A stretch of 64,000 nt of DNA, taken from positions 55,103,768 to 55,167,767 of the forward strand of contig CM043944.1 of the NCBI GenBank assembly GCA_014529385.2. Reading direction: 5' to 3'. Shown here in pieces: positions 34,771 through 45,851 of this stretch (positions within the stretch are counted from its first letter, which is position 1; every line of letters starts with the position of its first letter). Source of the DNA: Adiantum capillus-veneris. Taxonomy: Eukaryota; Streptophyta; Polypodiopsida; Polypodiales; Pteridaceae. The notes under the pieces are model-generated. The model made no database searches and was not told where the DNA came from. It worked only from the letters and a program-made list of their open reading frames with translations. Position numbers and translations under genes: made by a program.

Positions 34771-35784
34771 GGCTACCCAAATTATGATGCTTTGAGAACC
34801 CCTTCGAACACACGTGCAAGAACCCAAAACTTTTCACTTCCCAATCCCTAGAAACTTCAATGGAGCTCAACTTTAGATAAGGACAAACACATGCACATCA
34901 AATGAGTTTTCATAGTTGATCATCGGAATGACAACAGGCAAAGGACATTCCAGGATCTCTCTCAATCTTCTTGGCCCAAACATAAAGACTATGCGCTGCT
35001 GGAAAAAGATCTTCCTGGACATTAATCTGAATTCTTTGCGTTAAATGAAAAGGAGTGAACTGAGGGCCATTTTGATCATCCATTAAAGCCAACCATGAAG
35101 CTCCCAAGAAGGCACACCTGACTCAACCTCTGATTTTGCCAAAATTTCAGCAGCATAACAGCATAAATGGCTCAAAATACCAAAAAACCAGCCATCATAA
35201 CTTGGGAAAATTTCGACAGAGTTTCCCTAGAAGTAGAGCAGTAGGAACCCAAAATATAGACTGTCTATGTATGCATAAACTGTCAACAATAGAACCCGAG
35301 CATCAAGTAGGACTCACTAGTACATAGCCTATGGCAAGGTCACGAAAAGGGTGCTCCAGCTACCTGTATCACCGAAAGGATCTCCACATTTGAGAATCCC
35401 CCAGCTCAATAAAAACCTCACGCTATCGACCCTCACACGAAAGCTAATGCAAATCGCGTATAGTCAAGTCTCAGAAATGACTATCTTCCAGACCAAGTCT
35501 CAGAAATGGCTGGGACTGCCAGATAAAACCATATATGGCTCCACAAAGGCGTACAATGGCAGTTTCCACAAGTAACGTACAATCCAACAGACAATGCGCT
35601 CAAACAGGCGCCAAGTGATGCATTCCCACAACAACTGCAAGTGACATCACTGTACTCCAGCTACCTGTACCTGTGTGAATCACCTGTACCTGTCCCTGTC
35701 CCTGTTCCTGTAACCTGTAACCTGTAACCTGTAATCCCGAAGCTCGAAGCTTGAAGCTCGAAGCAGAAGGTACTCGAAGAAGAT
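34771..35784 (-). other. Leader of the young Tat element
   Basis: Non-coding between the primer-binding site and gag. Near 35,655-35,760 (plus-strand view) it contains a short minisatellite: CTGTACCTGT and CTGTCC words, four tandem copies of CTGTAAC, then alternating GAAGCTC/GAAGCTT. Such simple repeats in a retrotransposon leader may fold or act in packaging; this is an inference. Confidence 0.7.
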
Positions 35785-35801
35785 CCTCCGTGGGGGCGCC
35801 A
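35785..35801 (-). promoter_or_regulatory. Primer-binding site of the young Tat element
   Basis: On the minus strand the 5' LTR ends ...GCTCACA (35,808), then six bases, then TGGCGCCCCCACGGAGG. The TGGCGCC start is that of many Tat/Athila elements; the tRNA cannot be assigned without a search. Confidence 0.7.
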
Positions 35802-35807
35802 AAAGAA

Positions 35808-36947
35808 TGTGAGCGGGATGAAAACACACACAGCGCCTCTATAACGACCCGACACACACTCTTGGGAAGATACACACACACACTATGGGGCACCACTCGG
35901 CTTACACAACACACCTGGCCGAGACAGGGAACACACCTCTGGAGTGAGAGGAGAGAGACTATCCACTTGCCCACTCCACACAGACACACACATACACACA
36001 CACCCAAAAAACTCAGCTCAAAAGAGGAGAATTTCTGATGTTTAGATACAAATGAGCTTGGGCCAACACCAATGGGGCAAACAGCTCACACAATATGGGT
36101 AAAAGATACCAGATACAATCACAAACTAGAGCAGAAACTTCGCTCATAGGAGAAACTTACACAGAAAAACAACAGGAAAAGAGTGAGGAATTTGGCAAAA
36201 TGGACAGCGCCATCGCGTCCGGAACGGCCCAAAACCCCAGTCTACAATGTCAAAGTGCTCAAATCCGACCTCGGATGAGCAGTTTAGGGCCAAAACAGGC
36301 TCCAAAATGGGCAAAAACACACCTGCGGCTGTTCCTCCTCTCTTCTCCACGTTTTTTCTGGTCTTCTCTTAGTTTTTTTAGTTCCCACACTTAGCTTTAT
36401 TAGTTGGGCACCCCTGGCCTTTTAGATGACCTCAAACGGACCCCGAACAGGCCAAAAACTGACCTCGCAGTGCATAGTTGTCACCTTTTTGCATCATTCG
36501 CACACCTGGCACTCAGCTTTTTTCCAATAATGCATCTCGCCACCACGTGAAGTGGCCCCCAAAAAAGGTCCTCATGATGACCTTTCTGCATAATTCTCAC
36601 AAGCAAACACCCACGTTGTGTCCGTCCTCATCTGCGTGCAAATATTGACCTCGTTCGCCCTCCTGACGCCACTAGATGCCATCTGACACACCTGCTGACC
36701 TCACGTCGTCGGCCCGCGGATAGCTTCCTCGAGAAGTTTTACGCGCTACCAACTCCTTCTTATTGTAGAAAAACACAATGGTACTAGTAACGATGAAAAT
36801 CGATGCACTATGTACATGGTGTCCTACCTGTACACATGTGGGCCCCACATAACCACCTGGCTCTGGAAAATGGGCAATACTTTATTTGATGCACCATGCA
36901 TGGGTATGTACATATGCGCAATCCCTTGCTCCAAAAAACTCCTGACA
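35808..36947 (-). repeat. 5' LTR of the young Tat element
   Basis: 1,140 bp, near-identical to 28,249-29,390. Differences I could see include G/A at the CACGTAACC/CACATAACC site near 36,847 and T/G in GAACATGCC/GAACAGGCC near 36,447. It is followed by ACGT, the repeated target bases, and then immediately by the DDE-like gene. Confidence 0.97.
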
Positions 36948-36948
36948 A

Positions 36949-39671
36949 CGTGTTTGTGTGGGTGTGGGTATTGAAAGAGCAAATGCAAGCATTGATGATG
37001 TGGTTGAAGTGGGTAGCATCACTTTGCTAAAGTGGCCCATCAAGCAAACAACAATGTTGAATGGGAGCCCATTACAATGCTTTGTTCCTGTTGATGGCAT
37101 GCATGCTACATATGAGGATGTATCCAATGATGACAATGTTGGAAAAAAACTTGATGGGAGTAATGTTGTCCAGTTGTCAAGGAAGAGACGATACACTTTC
37201 ATGAACAGGACTCAAAAATCAAAAGCAGCACCAGCTTCCACTTTTTACCTTTCAAACAAATCGATTCAAAGGGTCTCATGCATTGATTGTTGTGCACAAA
37301 AATGTTGCCAGTTTGCAGATCGTGATATGGTGACAAGGTTACGACAACAATTTTGGGGAGAGTCTCAAAAATCACGCACTAGTTATGTTTATGATGTTCT
37401 TTCTATATGCTATCAGAAAGATGAGAAGTCACAATACCAATTCACGCTAAATGGCTCTATTGTTTGCTGTAGAGCATGGTATGAGTTGCATGGAATACCA
37501 AAGACATCATTTTATCGATACAAGGAGAACTTTGAAAATGGTGTGCGTCATTGGAACACATGTACATTGAGAAGGGGACTTCAACATACTAGTTTAGCAA
37601 GAGCACTTCTAAATGAGTTTGTGGAAAACAACTCTGAGAAGATGCCACATAGAAGTAGAACACTGCTAGATGGTTCAAGAGAGACTCAATTGGTGATTCC
37701 ATCAACATACAAACAAGTGGATATTTTATGTGAAATCAACACAACACTTGACCCAATGGGCTATGAGAAGAAGCTATCCCAATCTTCTTTTGGTAGAATT
37801 TGGAACAAAGAGTACCCACATGTCACTTTAACAAAAACAAGTGAGTTATCTAAGTGCAATGTTTGTAGCTCAATCAAGGCAAGGTTAGAAGATAAACCTT
37901 CTCTTGAAGAGAGATCTCTTCTCTTGAGGGAGAGAGAAGTTCACATGGCACAACAAAAGAGTTGCAGAAGCCTATATTATGCATGGCGCACATATTCAGA
38001 AACTCAACCACAAAAATATGTATGCATAATCCATGATAAGATGGATCAAAATAAGACTGCCATTCCTAGATTACGCATTGTTCCTAAAATTGTGGATTCA
38101 GGATATAATCTGCAGGTGGCATTGATTGGCATGATCACTCATGGACATGGAGAAGGTCATTACGGACACTTTGTCTTGAATGGTTTGTGGGAAGCTGATC
38201 CAAATCTTACAATTGGCTCAATTGCTAATTGTTTACCTAACCTAGAGAGGATAGATAAGCATCTTCTTGGTGATCTAGTAACAAATGGACTTCCAAGGAG
38301 AAATATTTCACTAATACATGCTTTGAACTCAAGGGATGATTTGGACTACCATAACTTGAGTGATGGAAAAGAGCCCATTGTGCAGCCATCAGAAATTGCA
38401 GAAGAGGAATTGGGGTCACCATTTCACAGGTTGCCAGAGAACTTGTTGCTACAGTTGGATAATTGTGCAGGGGAAACCAAAAATCGATACTTATTTTCCT
38501 ATTTTTCAATGCTTGTTGCAAGGGGTGCTTTCAAAACCATCCAGCTAGGATTTTTAATGGTTGGGCATATACATGAGGACATAGACGCCATGTTTAGTAG
38601 GTTTTCAGAGAAGTTGAGAGTTACAAAAACCTATACTTTGCCACATTTGATGGATACATTACAAAACAACCCATCTTCATCTCTAGCTCCATTTTTTCTC
38701 ACAAAGATCCCCTATTTCAAGCAATATTGTGATGGCTATCTTTGTGATGGACAAGACATACTTGTTGGACATTCCAAACCGCTTCAGTTCAGGTTCTTTA
38801 TGCAGGATGAGACACCAATGATGCAATATAAGGCACATGTAGGTGTATCAAGTTGGATTGGAAGTATTCACCTTTGGAAAACAGACACAGAAGGCAAGAC
38901 AATGTTACCACATCGAGATCCACCTCCGGTACCAATGGCGGAGTATGTCAAGGCCCACGAAAAAGTCATTTTGGGGCTAAAGAACTATATAAAATTTTGA
39001 AAAAACTTAGGGAATGGTTCAAGTGTTCCACGATATTATAGATCCATGATAGATTATTGGAGTAAGGTAATTGAAGAGATTGGAAAAGCAATCATATCAG
39101 AGGGAGTCTTGTATGAAATGTTTTGGCCAAAAACTCAAGAATATTCTCACCTACAAAGCACTACAATGAATTTGCAACAAGGAACAGAAAGATTCCTAGG
39201 CCTTGAAGAATTGAATGATCAATTTTGTGGGCCTCAATGAGATAGGCCAAGGGAAGAGTTTGACCCTATGTCTGATGTGCACCAAGGTGACTTTCTTATT
39301 CTTGTTCCGAGTGACACAAAAATCTATCCAATGTGGCTTGCAATGGCTTTATCTGACATTGATAATGAGCCTACATCACCAAACTACAAAAAACTCTTGA
39401 TTCAATATTGGGCACCTTGCGCGAGAAAAAGTGGGATGACAGATACTCAAGCTTACAGTAATTGTTGGAAGGGTTATTGGGCTGCAACTATAAGGACCTA
39501 GTGTGGGAAACTGTAGATGCAATTGTTTGGTCCTGGAGACCCAACAAAGAAGGACCATTTTCTAGAATAAAGATTTCAGAAAGGCATGCTCTAAAAGCCA
39601 AAGAAGGCCTCACTCATGCATATCAACCACACTTGGATCAAAGTTTAGATATGGTATCAAATGTGGAGTAG
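36949..39671 (+). pseudogene. RNase H-fold (DDE-like) putative transposase gene, C-terminal half broken
   Basis: Open from the Tat insertion to 38,998; same-frame homology continues past TGA at 38,998 and TGA at 39,238 to about 39,490, where a one-base frameshift moves the rest (LVWETVDAIVWSWRPNKEGP) to another frame ending at 39,671. There is no ATG at the left edge (first codons GTG GGT), so the 5' part lies before the insertion or in a lost exon. Candidate catalytic motifs in order: IIHDKMDQNK (about 38,026-38,055), LQLDNCAGETKNRY (Asp 38,458-38,460) and GHIHEDIDAMFSRF (Glu/Asp 38,575-38,586). Cys-rich patches (SCIDCCAQKCC, 37,278-37,310; KCNVCSS, 37,855) could bind zinc. I believe this is the plant/protist family annotated as DUF7869-like, but from memory only. 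Function as a transposase is inferred. Confidence 0.6.
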
Positions 39672-39950
39672 AATTATGTGGAGCTTCTATTGTGACTATA
39701 CTAGTCAATTTTGTAAACAAAGTCTTTTTTGTATCTTTCTTTGTTTTATGTAATTCATAGTTTTTATTCAAATCCATGTGTTGTACATCCTCTTGACTTT
39801 TGGTGTTTATCAACACCACAATCCTATGAGATTTTCACCTTATTTACTAACCATACACCTCAATTTTTTCCACTTTAAGTGGAAAATTCCCAAATTACAT
39901 GAATTTAGTCGATTTAGAGATTCCCATAATGTGAGATTTTTACCAAAATA
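39672..39950. other. Non-coding 3' flank of the DDE-like gene
   Basis: AT-rich, no ORF. A 21-base hairpin with arms TTTTCCACTT and AAGTGGAAAA around one T lies near 39,866-39,887. The right border of the locus is near 39,950, where a gag-like minus-strand ORF ends. No terminal inverted copy of the left end (18,950) could be seen by eye. Confidence 0.4.
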
Positions 39951-39951
39951 C

Positions 39952-41623
39952 CTAATATGGTCTTACCTGCTTCTTTACTAGTCTCTTGTTCAGATCCACT
40001 TGCCTTTTCCTCTTCTGACTTTTGAGTATCTTCTGTTGCCTTCTCCTGTTCCAGCTCGGCTTCTTTTTCTTTTTGTCTCTTGGGGTGGTCAGCTTCTTCC
40101 GCGGATTCTGTTTGTTGGGTGGACTCGGAATCTTTCTCTTTCTCAGACTCCGCTTCATTGACCTGTGTTTGCTTGCAGGTGATGGTGGTGGGCTAGGCAT
40201 GGGATGGTCCTGTTGTTCTATAGGCGGTGAGGTTGGTCGAGGAGATCCATAACTGTATTCTTGTCTAGTCATTTCCTCGTCTTGCCTTTGGTCTTCCGCC
40301 TCCTTGGCTTTCTTAGCAGCTTCTTCCGCCTCCTTCAGTTTTAGAGCTTCAGCCTCTTGGTACATTCTTTCTAACCGTTCTGTTGGATCATCCGCCTCTT
40401 TTCTTGTATGATGCTTCGTTCAAGGCCCTTTAAGTCCAACAGGTACCCATTTTTCTAGGTCCTTCCCTTGTGCTTGTCTACTGCACTGATACGCATGTTT
40501 ATCTCTTTCAAAGCGCGCTTGTTTTTGAGCTGGCTCTTCTTGGTGTGCGACCACAGCTTTTCTTTTCATCTCTTCTCTCCGAGCTCTCTTTTCTTCGTTG
40601 TCAGAGCTCTCGCTGTTGTGCCGTTCTGGCAAGCTATCAGTTGACTCTTCATCAGATTTATATGATCTTTTACCTGACCTTGTATCTCTTGGAGAGGGTT
40701 GTGCTGCCAATATCCATGTGTTCTGATCAGGTGGCGCAGGCGGTAGGTTGTCGGCCATGCCAATGGCATGATATGCTATTCGAGTCAAAACCTCTAGCGC
40801 AACCAAGTACATGATTTTGTCTACCTTCTTGGTGCCCTTCAAGGTTGTCAAGACATACTACACGTGGTCCACTAGTTGTCTTGTTTTTTACTTGAGGACC
40901 TGAGTGAATGTGGTGGCCACCGCATGATCTGGTGTAGTGTACCTTGATGTCCTTTTTGCCAAGAAATGGAAGTGCTGGTGGTAGAAATAGGCTGGCTCTT
41001 CCACTTGTTTGTGAATGAGGTCTGCAAATGTAGCCGCGATTGTCTCTTTGGTAAATGTGCTTGCGGTTTTCCAGTCTCTTGCTTGCATGGTCATTCCTTC
41101 TGTGGGCAGTCTGAGTGCCTCTGCCACTATCTCTTTTGTGATCACTACTTGGACCTTGTTCCCTTGGGTGTCGGATATCTATGCGGCTCCATCTTCTTTG
41201 ATTGTGGATAGAAGCTCATAATATTTCTCAAAGTCCACTCTGCAAGGCTCTTGTTCATAGAAATCCCTGAGCCCCAGCCTGCGGTTAGCTTCTTTGGTTT
41301 CTGGTTTGGCAGCTACATCATAGACTTCTTTGGACAGGAGTTGCAACTCCACTTGATGCCCCTCTTCACTTTTGAACCTACCAGTGAAAACTGTAGTGTG
41401 GTGCTCTTCCAGCTGTTCTCTAGAGAGGTAGGATGCCTTTGCTGCTTTGATTGACTTGGGGTCTAGTTGATAAGCGGGCAGTTCTTCTAGTTTCTCTTTT
41501 TGGTCGAGCTTCTTTTTGGCCCTCTCTGCTACATGCATGGCTCCTCTTCAGTGAATAGAGTGCAAAGTTAGTAGATTTGTCGGAATCTTCTATGAAATGT
41601 CCTTTATCCTGAAATGTTGACAA
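39952..41623 (-). pseudogene. Gag-like ORF of a third retroelement (broken)
   Basis: Open minus-strand pieces 41,623-41,420, 41,538-41,179, 41,145-40,888, 40,851-40,420 and 40,365-39,952 read almost continuously with single stops between them. The N-terminal half is mostly helical (FEKYYELLSTIKEDG; VVITKEIVAEALRLPTEGMT; KIMYLVALEVLTRIAYHAIG) and resembles the first ORF of large plant Ty3/gypsy (Athila/Tat-type) elements. The C-terminal half is a charged coiled coil (LKLKEAEEAAKKAKEAEDQR) then a Lys/Arg-rich tail. There is no zinc knuckle. The palindrome-bearing leader lies directly upstream (41.7-42.3 kb), as for gag of family A copy 1. Confidence 0.55.
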
Positions 41624-43200
41624 TTTGGTCCACTTTGCTTCAAGTCAAATTTTGAACAAGCAAAGAAAAAACATGCAAGGAACAAAACTGCGTGGTCAAA
41701 ACAAAAAATTTCAACCAAAGTAAATAATCGCGATTATTTACAGCTGAGGAAAATTTTCAACTTTTTGCAAACTTTGTTTTATACGCTTGAAGTATTTACC
41801 AAATACATGCTCTGAGTGAAATATGGGCTCATTTGGATGCATAGGGTGAAAATGGTACCAGATTTTGGCTTTAGGTCTCTGAAACAGTAGATATAAAGGA
41901 AATTTGAGATTTTGAGCTCCAAATTGATTCAAAATTGTCTAGTGGGCTTAATACATCATGTACTTTGGATGTATGATGGAAAAATATCAAAATTCTCCAA
42001 AAAGTAAATAATTGCGATTATTAAGTTTTCTTCCAAAATTGACATTTTTTGATACAAATTAGTTCTAGGCATTGTATAGACCTTGGGTATGAGATATGAA
42101 GTGATTTGGATCAAGAAATGTTGTCCATAACCCAAATTTTGGCTTGCAAAGACTTCTTTGCGTTTTTTGGCAATTTTACAAGTAATAGGTGGCCATTTTG
42201 GCTCATACGGTGTGTACACATGATAGGTGAGGTAAGGTGACAATTTCCAAGAAAAACTGATGCAAAAGTAAATAATCGTGATTATTTACAAAAGTGACAA
42301 AATCTTTGCAAAACCTATCAATTTTGACCTAGACATGTTTCATACACCTAATACAAGTCCTAAATTGAATTTGGTCAAGTTTGGTCATGCCGGCATCACT
42401 TTGTGCTTTGTCGACTCTGAAATCACTGCTTTTTGTGACTACACTTCCTGTTGGATTGGTCGGTCAACTTTGAGGCTTTGGACTTGTCCGCAACATAGTC
42501 GTGAAGCAACCTGTCCAATTTTGGCTCATTTGGAGTCAGTTTGACCCCGTATATTGAATTCGACGCTTTGTAACCTTCAAGCTGTTTTCTGTTTTTTGAG
42601 GGCTTTGCTTGATGGATTTCACCAAACCAATCATATACATTGTATATGGAGCTCATAAGCAAGCCATCTGTGGAGTCAGGTCTCAATTCTGGCATTTTCC
42701 AAAAACCTAACTTTTCTATTGGGGAGCCACTCAACCCCAACCGAATGGTCAATAGGTGATATAGAAAGGTTCTATTATGTTAGGGCATTCTATGGTTCAA
42801 ATCCCATCTGATTTGGTCAAGCTGGAAGGCCGCTATGGTCAGTTTTAGGTCGTAGGTCTTCGTGCACTGCTCGATTTCTAGGGTTTTTTCTAGGGCTTTA
42901 GACCAGCTACCAGCCGTACAAAATGGATCATTGTCGAGTAAAGAACTTACCCCTCATGTCTCGCGTGAGACGGCGCTGAAAATGGTCAATTGTGGGCTCC
43001 GAACAAGTCGCGCGAAAGAGGCAGAAATCTCTCTTTACAAAGGCTACAAGTGGAAATGAGGTGGTTTTAACTTACCTTGGATATCTATACTCGGACTTCC
43101 CGAACCAAATTTCCCTAGATTCCCCCATTAGTCCTACTAGTCCGTGAAATCTATGTTAAACTCAAAAATTTCCCTGATCGGATTCCTATAGCTCATTCTG
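41624..43200 (-). repeat. Second leader with the 22-bp palindromic repeats
   Basis: Palindromes at 41,720-41,741 (perfect, half-site GTAAATAATCG), 42,004-42,025 (three mismatches) and 42,268-42,289 (one central mismatch), spaced 284 and 264 bp. The DNA between them is only weakly similar to the array at 3.0-4.3 kb, yet the palindrome is nearly unchanged. No gene is visible up to 43,200. Confidence 0.8.
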
Positions 43201-43894
43201 CAAGAATTTTGCAAAAGTAGGCATGGCCGCTTAATTTAGGCTTCTTGCTTCCATCTTCTGATTTCATTGAAAATTTTTGTCCTTGTCCACCTTGTCTTTC
43301 TGATCACCATCGTGTCTTCCGTTTTTCCATCTGAGCTTTCATGCTATTTATTCTTAATTTTTGACCTGTTTATTTGAAAAAATCAAAGAAAATAACAAAA
43401 TGCTCAAGAAAAAGTAAAGTAAAAATCCAATAATTAAGAAAATCCTTTGAAAAACACAACTTTATTGTTTTTTGCTGGATTTTTCTATTTTTGAGCCTCA
43501 TTATTAACAAAAATGATGAAAAATATCCAAAAAATGACTATTTTTGATGATTTTCTGATAGTATATACACTATTTACACTCATAAGGAAGATATTATCAA
43601 TGAATTTTCCCTTGATGATGAACTATAAGGGAATTATTAGGTAATTTTTCAAAAAATCACACGTTAACATCGGACTTTTTTCTTCCTCTTCAAACATTGC
43701 CCTTAATTACTTAGTACTTAGTACTTAGTGCCCTTCCACCCCTCCTAGATGACGTACTTTGGGACGCTGTGTGCATGGGTTGAACAATCGTGTCTATGCA
43801 TAGTCATGATTGGCTCTACCATAATATGAAGATTACTGCAATTCAAACCAATATGTTGTGCAAGAGCTGAGTCTTGAGTAATTAACTCAAGGGT
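43201..43894. other. Non-coding, AT-rich; probable 3' end of family A copy 2
   Basis: On the minus strand a purine tract (GGAGGGGTGGAAGGG, about 43,750-43,733) lies after the last ORF and could be the polypurine tract. It is followed by a triple repeat of CTAAGTA. A clean LTR start was not found. Confidence 0.35.
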
Positions 43895-45074
43895 TTACGA
43901 TGTCGAGGTTTGTTGCTGATGTCTTCCAAAGAGCAAATCTTGTAGCTTGTGTGCTCTCTGTCTAATTGTACCATCAGGATGCTTTATCACACTTATTGCT
44001 TGAGCTGTTGGTAGCACTTTTGACTGTTGTCGAGCTTTTTCTCGCCATTGGTAGCTTGGTCGGCTTGGTACTTCCTGGTGTGTTGGAGTCTTTTGAGACT
44101 TAACGCACCATTTCTTGATTGGTTTCGCAGTTTGTGGAGAAGATAAGTGCTCCTTTTTCTTCCAAACCATTTCCATGTTAGGTTCCTTGCTCGCAAATGC
44201 CCGTCTCTGTGTTTTAACCCTTGCAACCTTCTTTTGTTTTGTCGGTGAAGTTTTAGGCACCCAGATCTGAATCGACTTATCCTTAAGCTGTGCTTTTGGT
44301 ACCCAAATTTTCCTGACTCCTTGCATGATATATGTAGGATTTGATTTTCGAGGGGATGGAGAAGATTGACTTTGTGGTTTGATCTGCTAATTGCTTCTTT
44401 TCCATTCTTCCTTGCTTGGTGCAATTGGAACAATGAGTTGCGTGTGCCCTCCTTTAGGTGATAGCTTTAGTTGATTTGTATCCCATTCTGGTACCGCTTT
44501 GTATGTTCACATCCAGGGAATTCCAAGAATCATCGTTTCATTCATGTGTTCATCTGGAAAGTATACAAACTAATAAGGACATGAACATCCATGTACTATC
44601 ACGTTCAAGTTGACTATTCCCAATGTTGGAGTTGGGTTCTTGTTGCATCCTTTTATTATCGCTATTTCTACCGTCAATGCTTGACTTGTAGCCTTCTTGT
44701 ATGTGGAATAACTGACTGCATTTACTATAGCTCCTGTGTCAAACAAAGCATTGGTGCTATGATTGTTGAGTTGTACTTTGATGCGCAAGTCCATTCCATC
44801 TAACCAGTCATCGTCTATTGAAACTGCATCTTTAGGTAACTCCCATTGTCGATCATCTATCTCCAAAGTGTTGATGGGAATCAGTATCTGTTGATTCTTG
44901 AGAGCAGCCTTCCGCTTGAGTACCCAAATCTAAGCTTCCTCTTGGGCTTCATCAATAAACTGTTGTCATTTGATCTTCCTTTGTTTGGCTGCATGCACTC
45001 TTTCTAGCAATTCATTGGTTAGTGGCAAATTGTATTTCTTTAAACAACATCCCCATTGGTTCACCATCTAGGGT
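43895..45074 (-). pseudogene. Extra ORF after integrase with a second retropepsin-like domain
   Basis: The frame leaves the integrase C-terminus (NELLERVHAAKQRKIK), passes two stops near 44,998 and 44,935, and enters a retropepsin-like domain: LRIKVQLNNHSTNALFDTGA (Asp-Thr-Gly active site near 44,740-44,750), then AVSYSTYKK, and the second-half signature MILGIPWM (near 44,527-44,505). Downstream is a basic tail with repeated IWVPK/IWVLK words (44,310 and 44,260; the first at about 44,930). It ends at 43,895. Family A already has a protease at 49.4 kb, so this is a second one. A retroelement ORF in this place is unusual; a recombination with another element's protease is the alternative. Confidence 0.65.
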
Positions 45075-45773
45075 GGACAATTTTATTGCTCCACTTGGAG
45101 ATACATCTTCAATGATAAACGGTCCGTTTTCCTTTTTCTTAAACTTGGGAATGTGTTGCTTAAGGGGATAAACTAAAACTAAGTCCCCTTTCTTGAAGAT
45201 TTTTGTGATTAAGTGGGAATCAAAAAACTGTTTTTGTTTTCACTTTTGTGTATAGATATGAGCTACAGCAGTTAGCCTTTTCTCGTCTAGCTTTTACAAA
45301 TCTTCGAGTCTTTCTGACAATTCGTGTCCAGTCCACTCAAGACTCTATACTACCCTTAATGTCGGCAATAGAAATTCTATTGGAAGTATGGTATCAAGAC
45401 CATAAACAAGGTTAAAGGGTGTGGCATTTAAAGCTGTTTTGAATGAAACTCGATAAGCCCATAGAGCAGCATGGAAATTCATTTCCCAGTCTGTCCTTCC
45501 TGAACTAACCACTTTGGTTAGCACAAAGCTAAGAATTTTATTCGTATGCTCAGCTTGTCCATTTTCTTGTGGGTGATAGGGAGCTGATTTGTTATGGATG
45601 ACCATAAACTCATTAAGCAAAAACTCTATTACCTCATTGAGGAGATGAGTTCCCTGATCACTGACAATCTCTATTGGTAGTCCATATCTCGTGAATACAT
45701 ACCCATAGAAGAATGGAGCAGTGGTTCTGGCATCATTCTTTTGAGTTGCTTTAGCCTCGGCCCACTTGGTCAA
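45075..45773 (-). pseudogene. Integrase core and C-terminal domain, family A copy 2
   Basis: Core has VFTRYGLPIEIVSDQGTHLL (second Asp) and PYHPQENGQAEHTNKILS (catalytic Glu) then WALYAYR-like ALWAYRVSFKTALNATPF. The C-terminal part continues after a stop at about 45,345 (FKKGDLVLVYPLKQHIPKFK, GPFIIEDVSPSGAIKLSTLD). No chromodomain. The first catalytic Asp region lies near 45,790-45,850, where a stop breaks the frame. Confidence 0.8.
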
Positions 45774-45851
45774 ATAGTCCGTAGCTACAATGATATATTG
45801 ATCTTGGGTTCTATAAGCAGGTGGTTGTATCGGTCCAACAAAATCTATACC

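Larger units (their letters stand above)
28249..36947 (-). mobile_element. Complete, young Tat-lineage Ty3/gypsy retrotransposon
   Basis: Total 8.7 kb, minus orientation: 5' LTR 35,808-36,947, primer-binding site, ~1-kb leader, one polyprotein ORF, 3' LTR 28,249-29,390. The LTRs start TGTGAGCGGG and end CTCCTGACA. I count about half a dozen substitutions and one 2-bp CA-repeat difference in ~1,140 bp, so insertion was recent. Four bases, ACGT, flank both ends (28,245-28,248 and 36,948-36,951) as a target duplication. The ORF has no stop, so the element may still be active. It separates the array from the DDE-like gene. Confidence 0.95.

Noticed and set aside
36958-36960. GTG at 36,958 as the start codon of the DDE-like gene
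   Set aside because: Plant nuclear genes start with ATG; the frame simply runs into the Tat insertion site, so the true start is upstream or lost.
39866-39887. Hairpin TTTTCCACTT/AAGTGGAAAA as a transposon terminus
   Set aside because: No partner sequence near the left border and no flanking duplication; short AT-rich hairpins are common.
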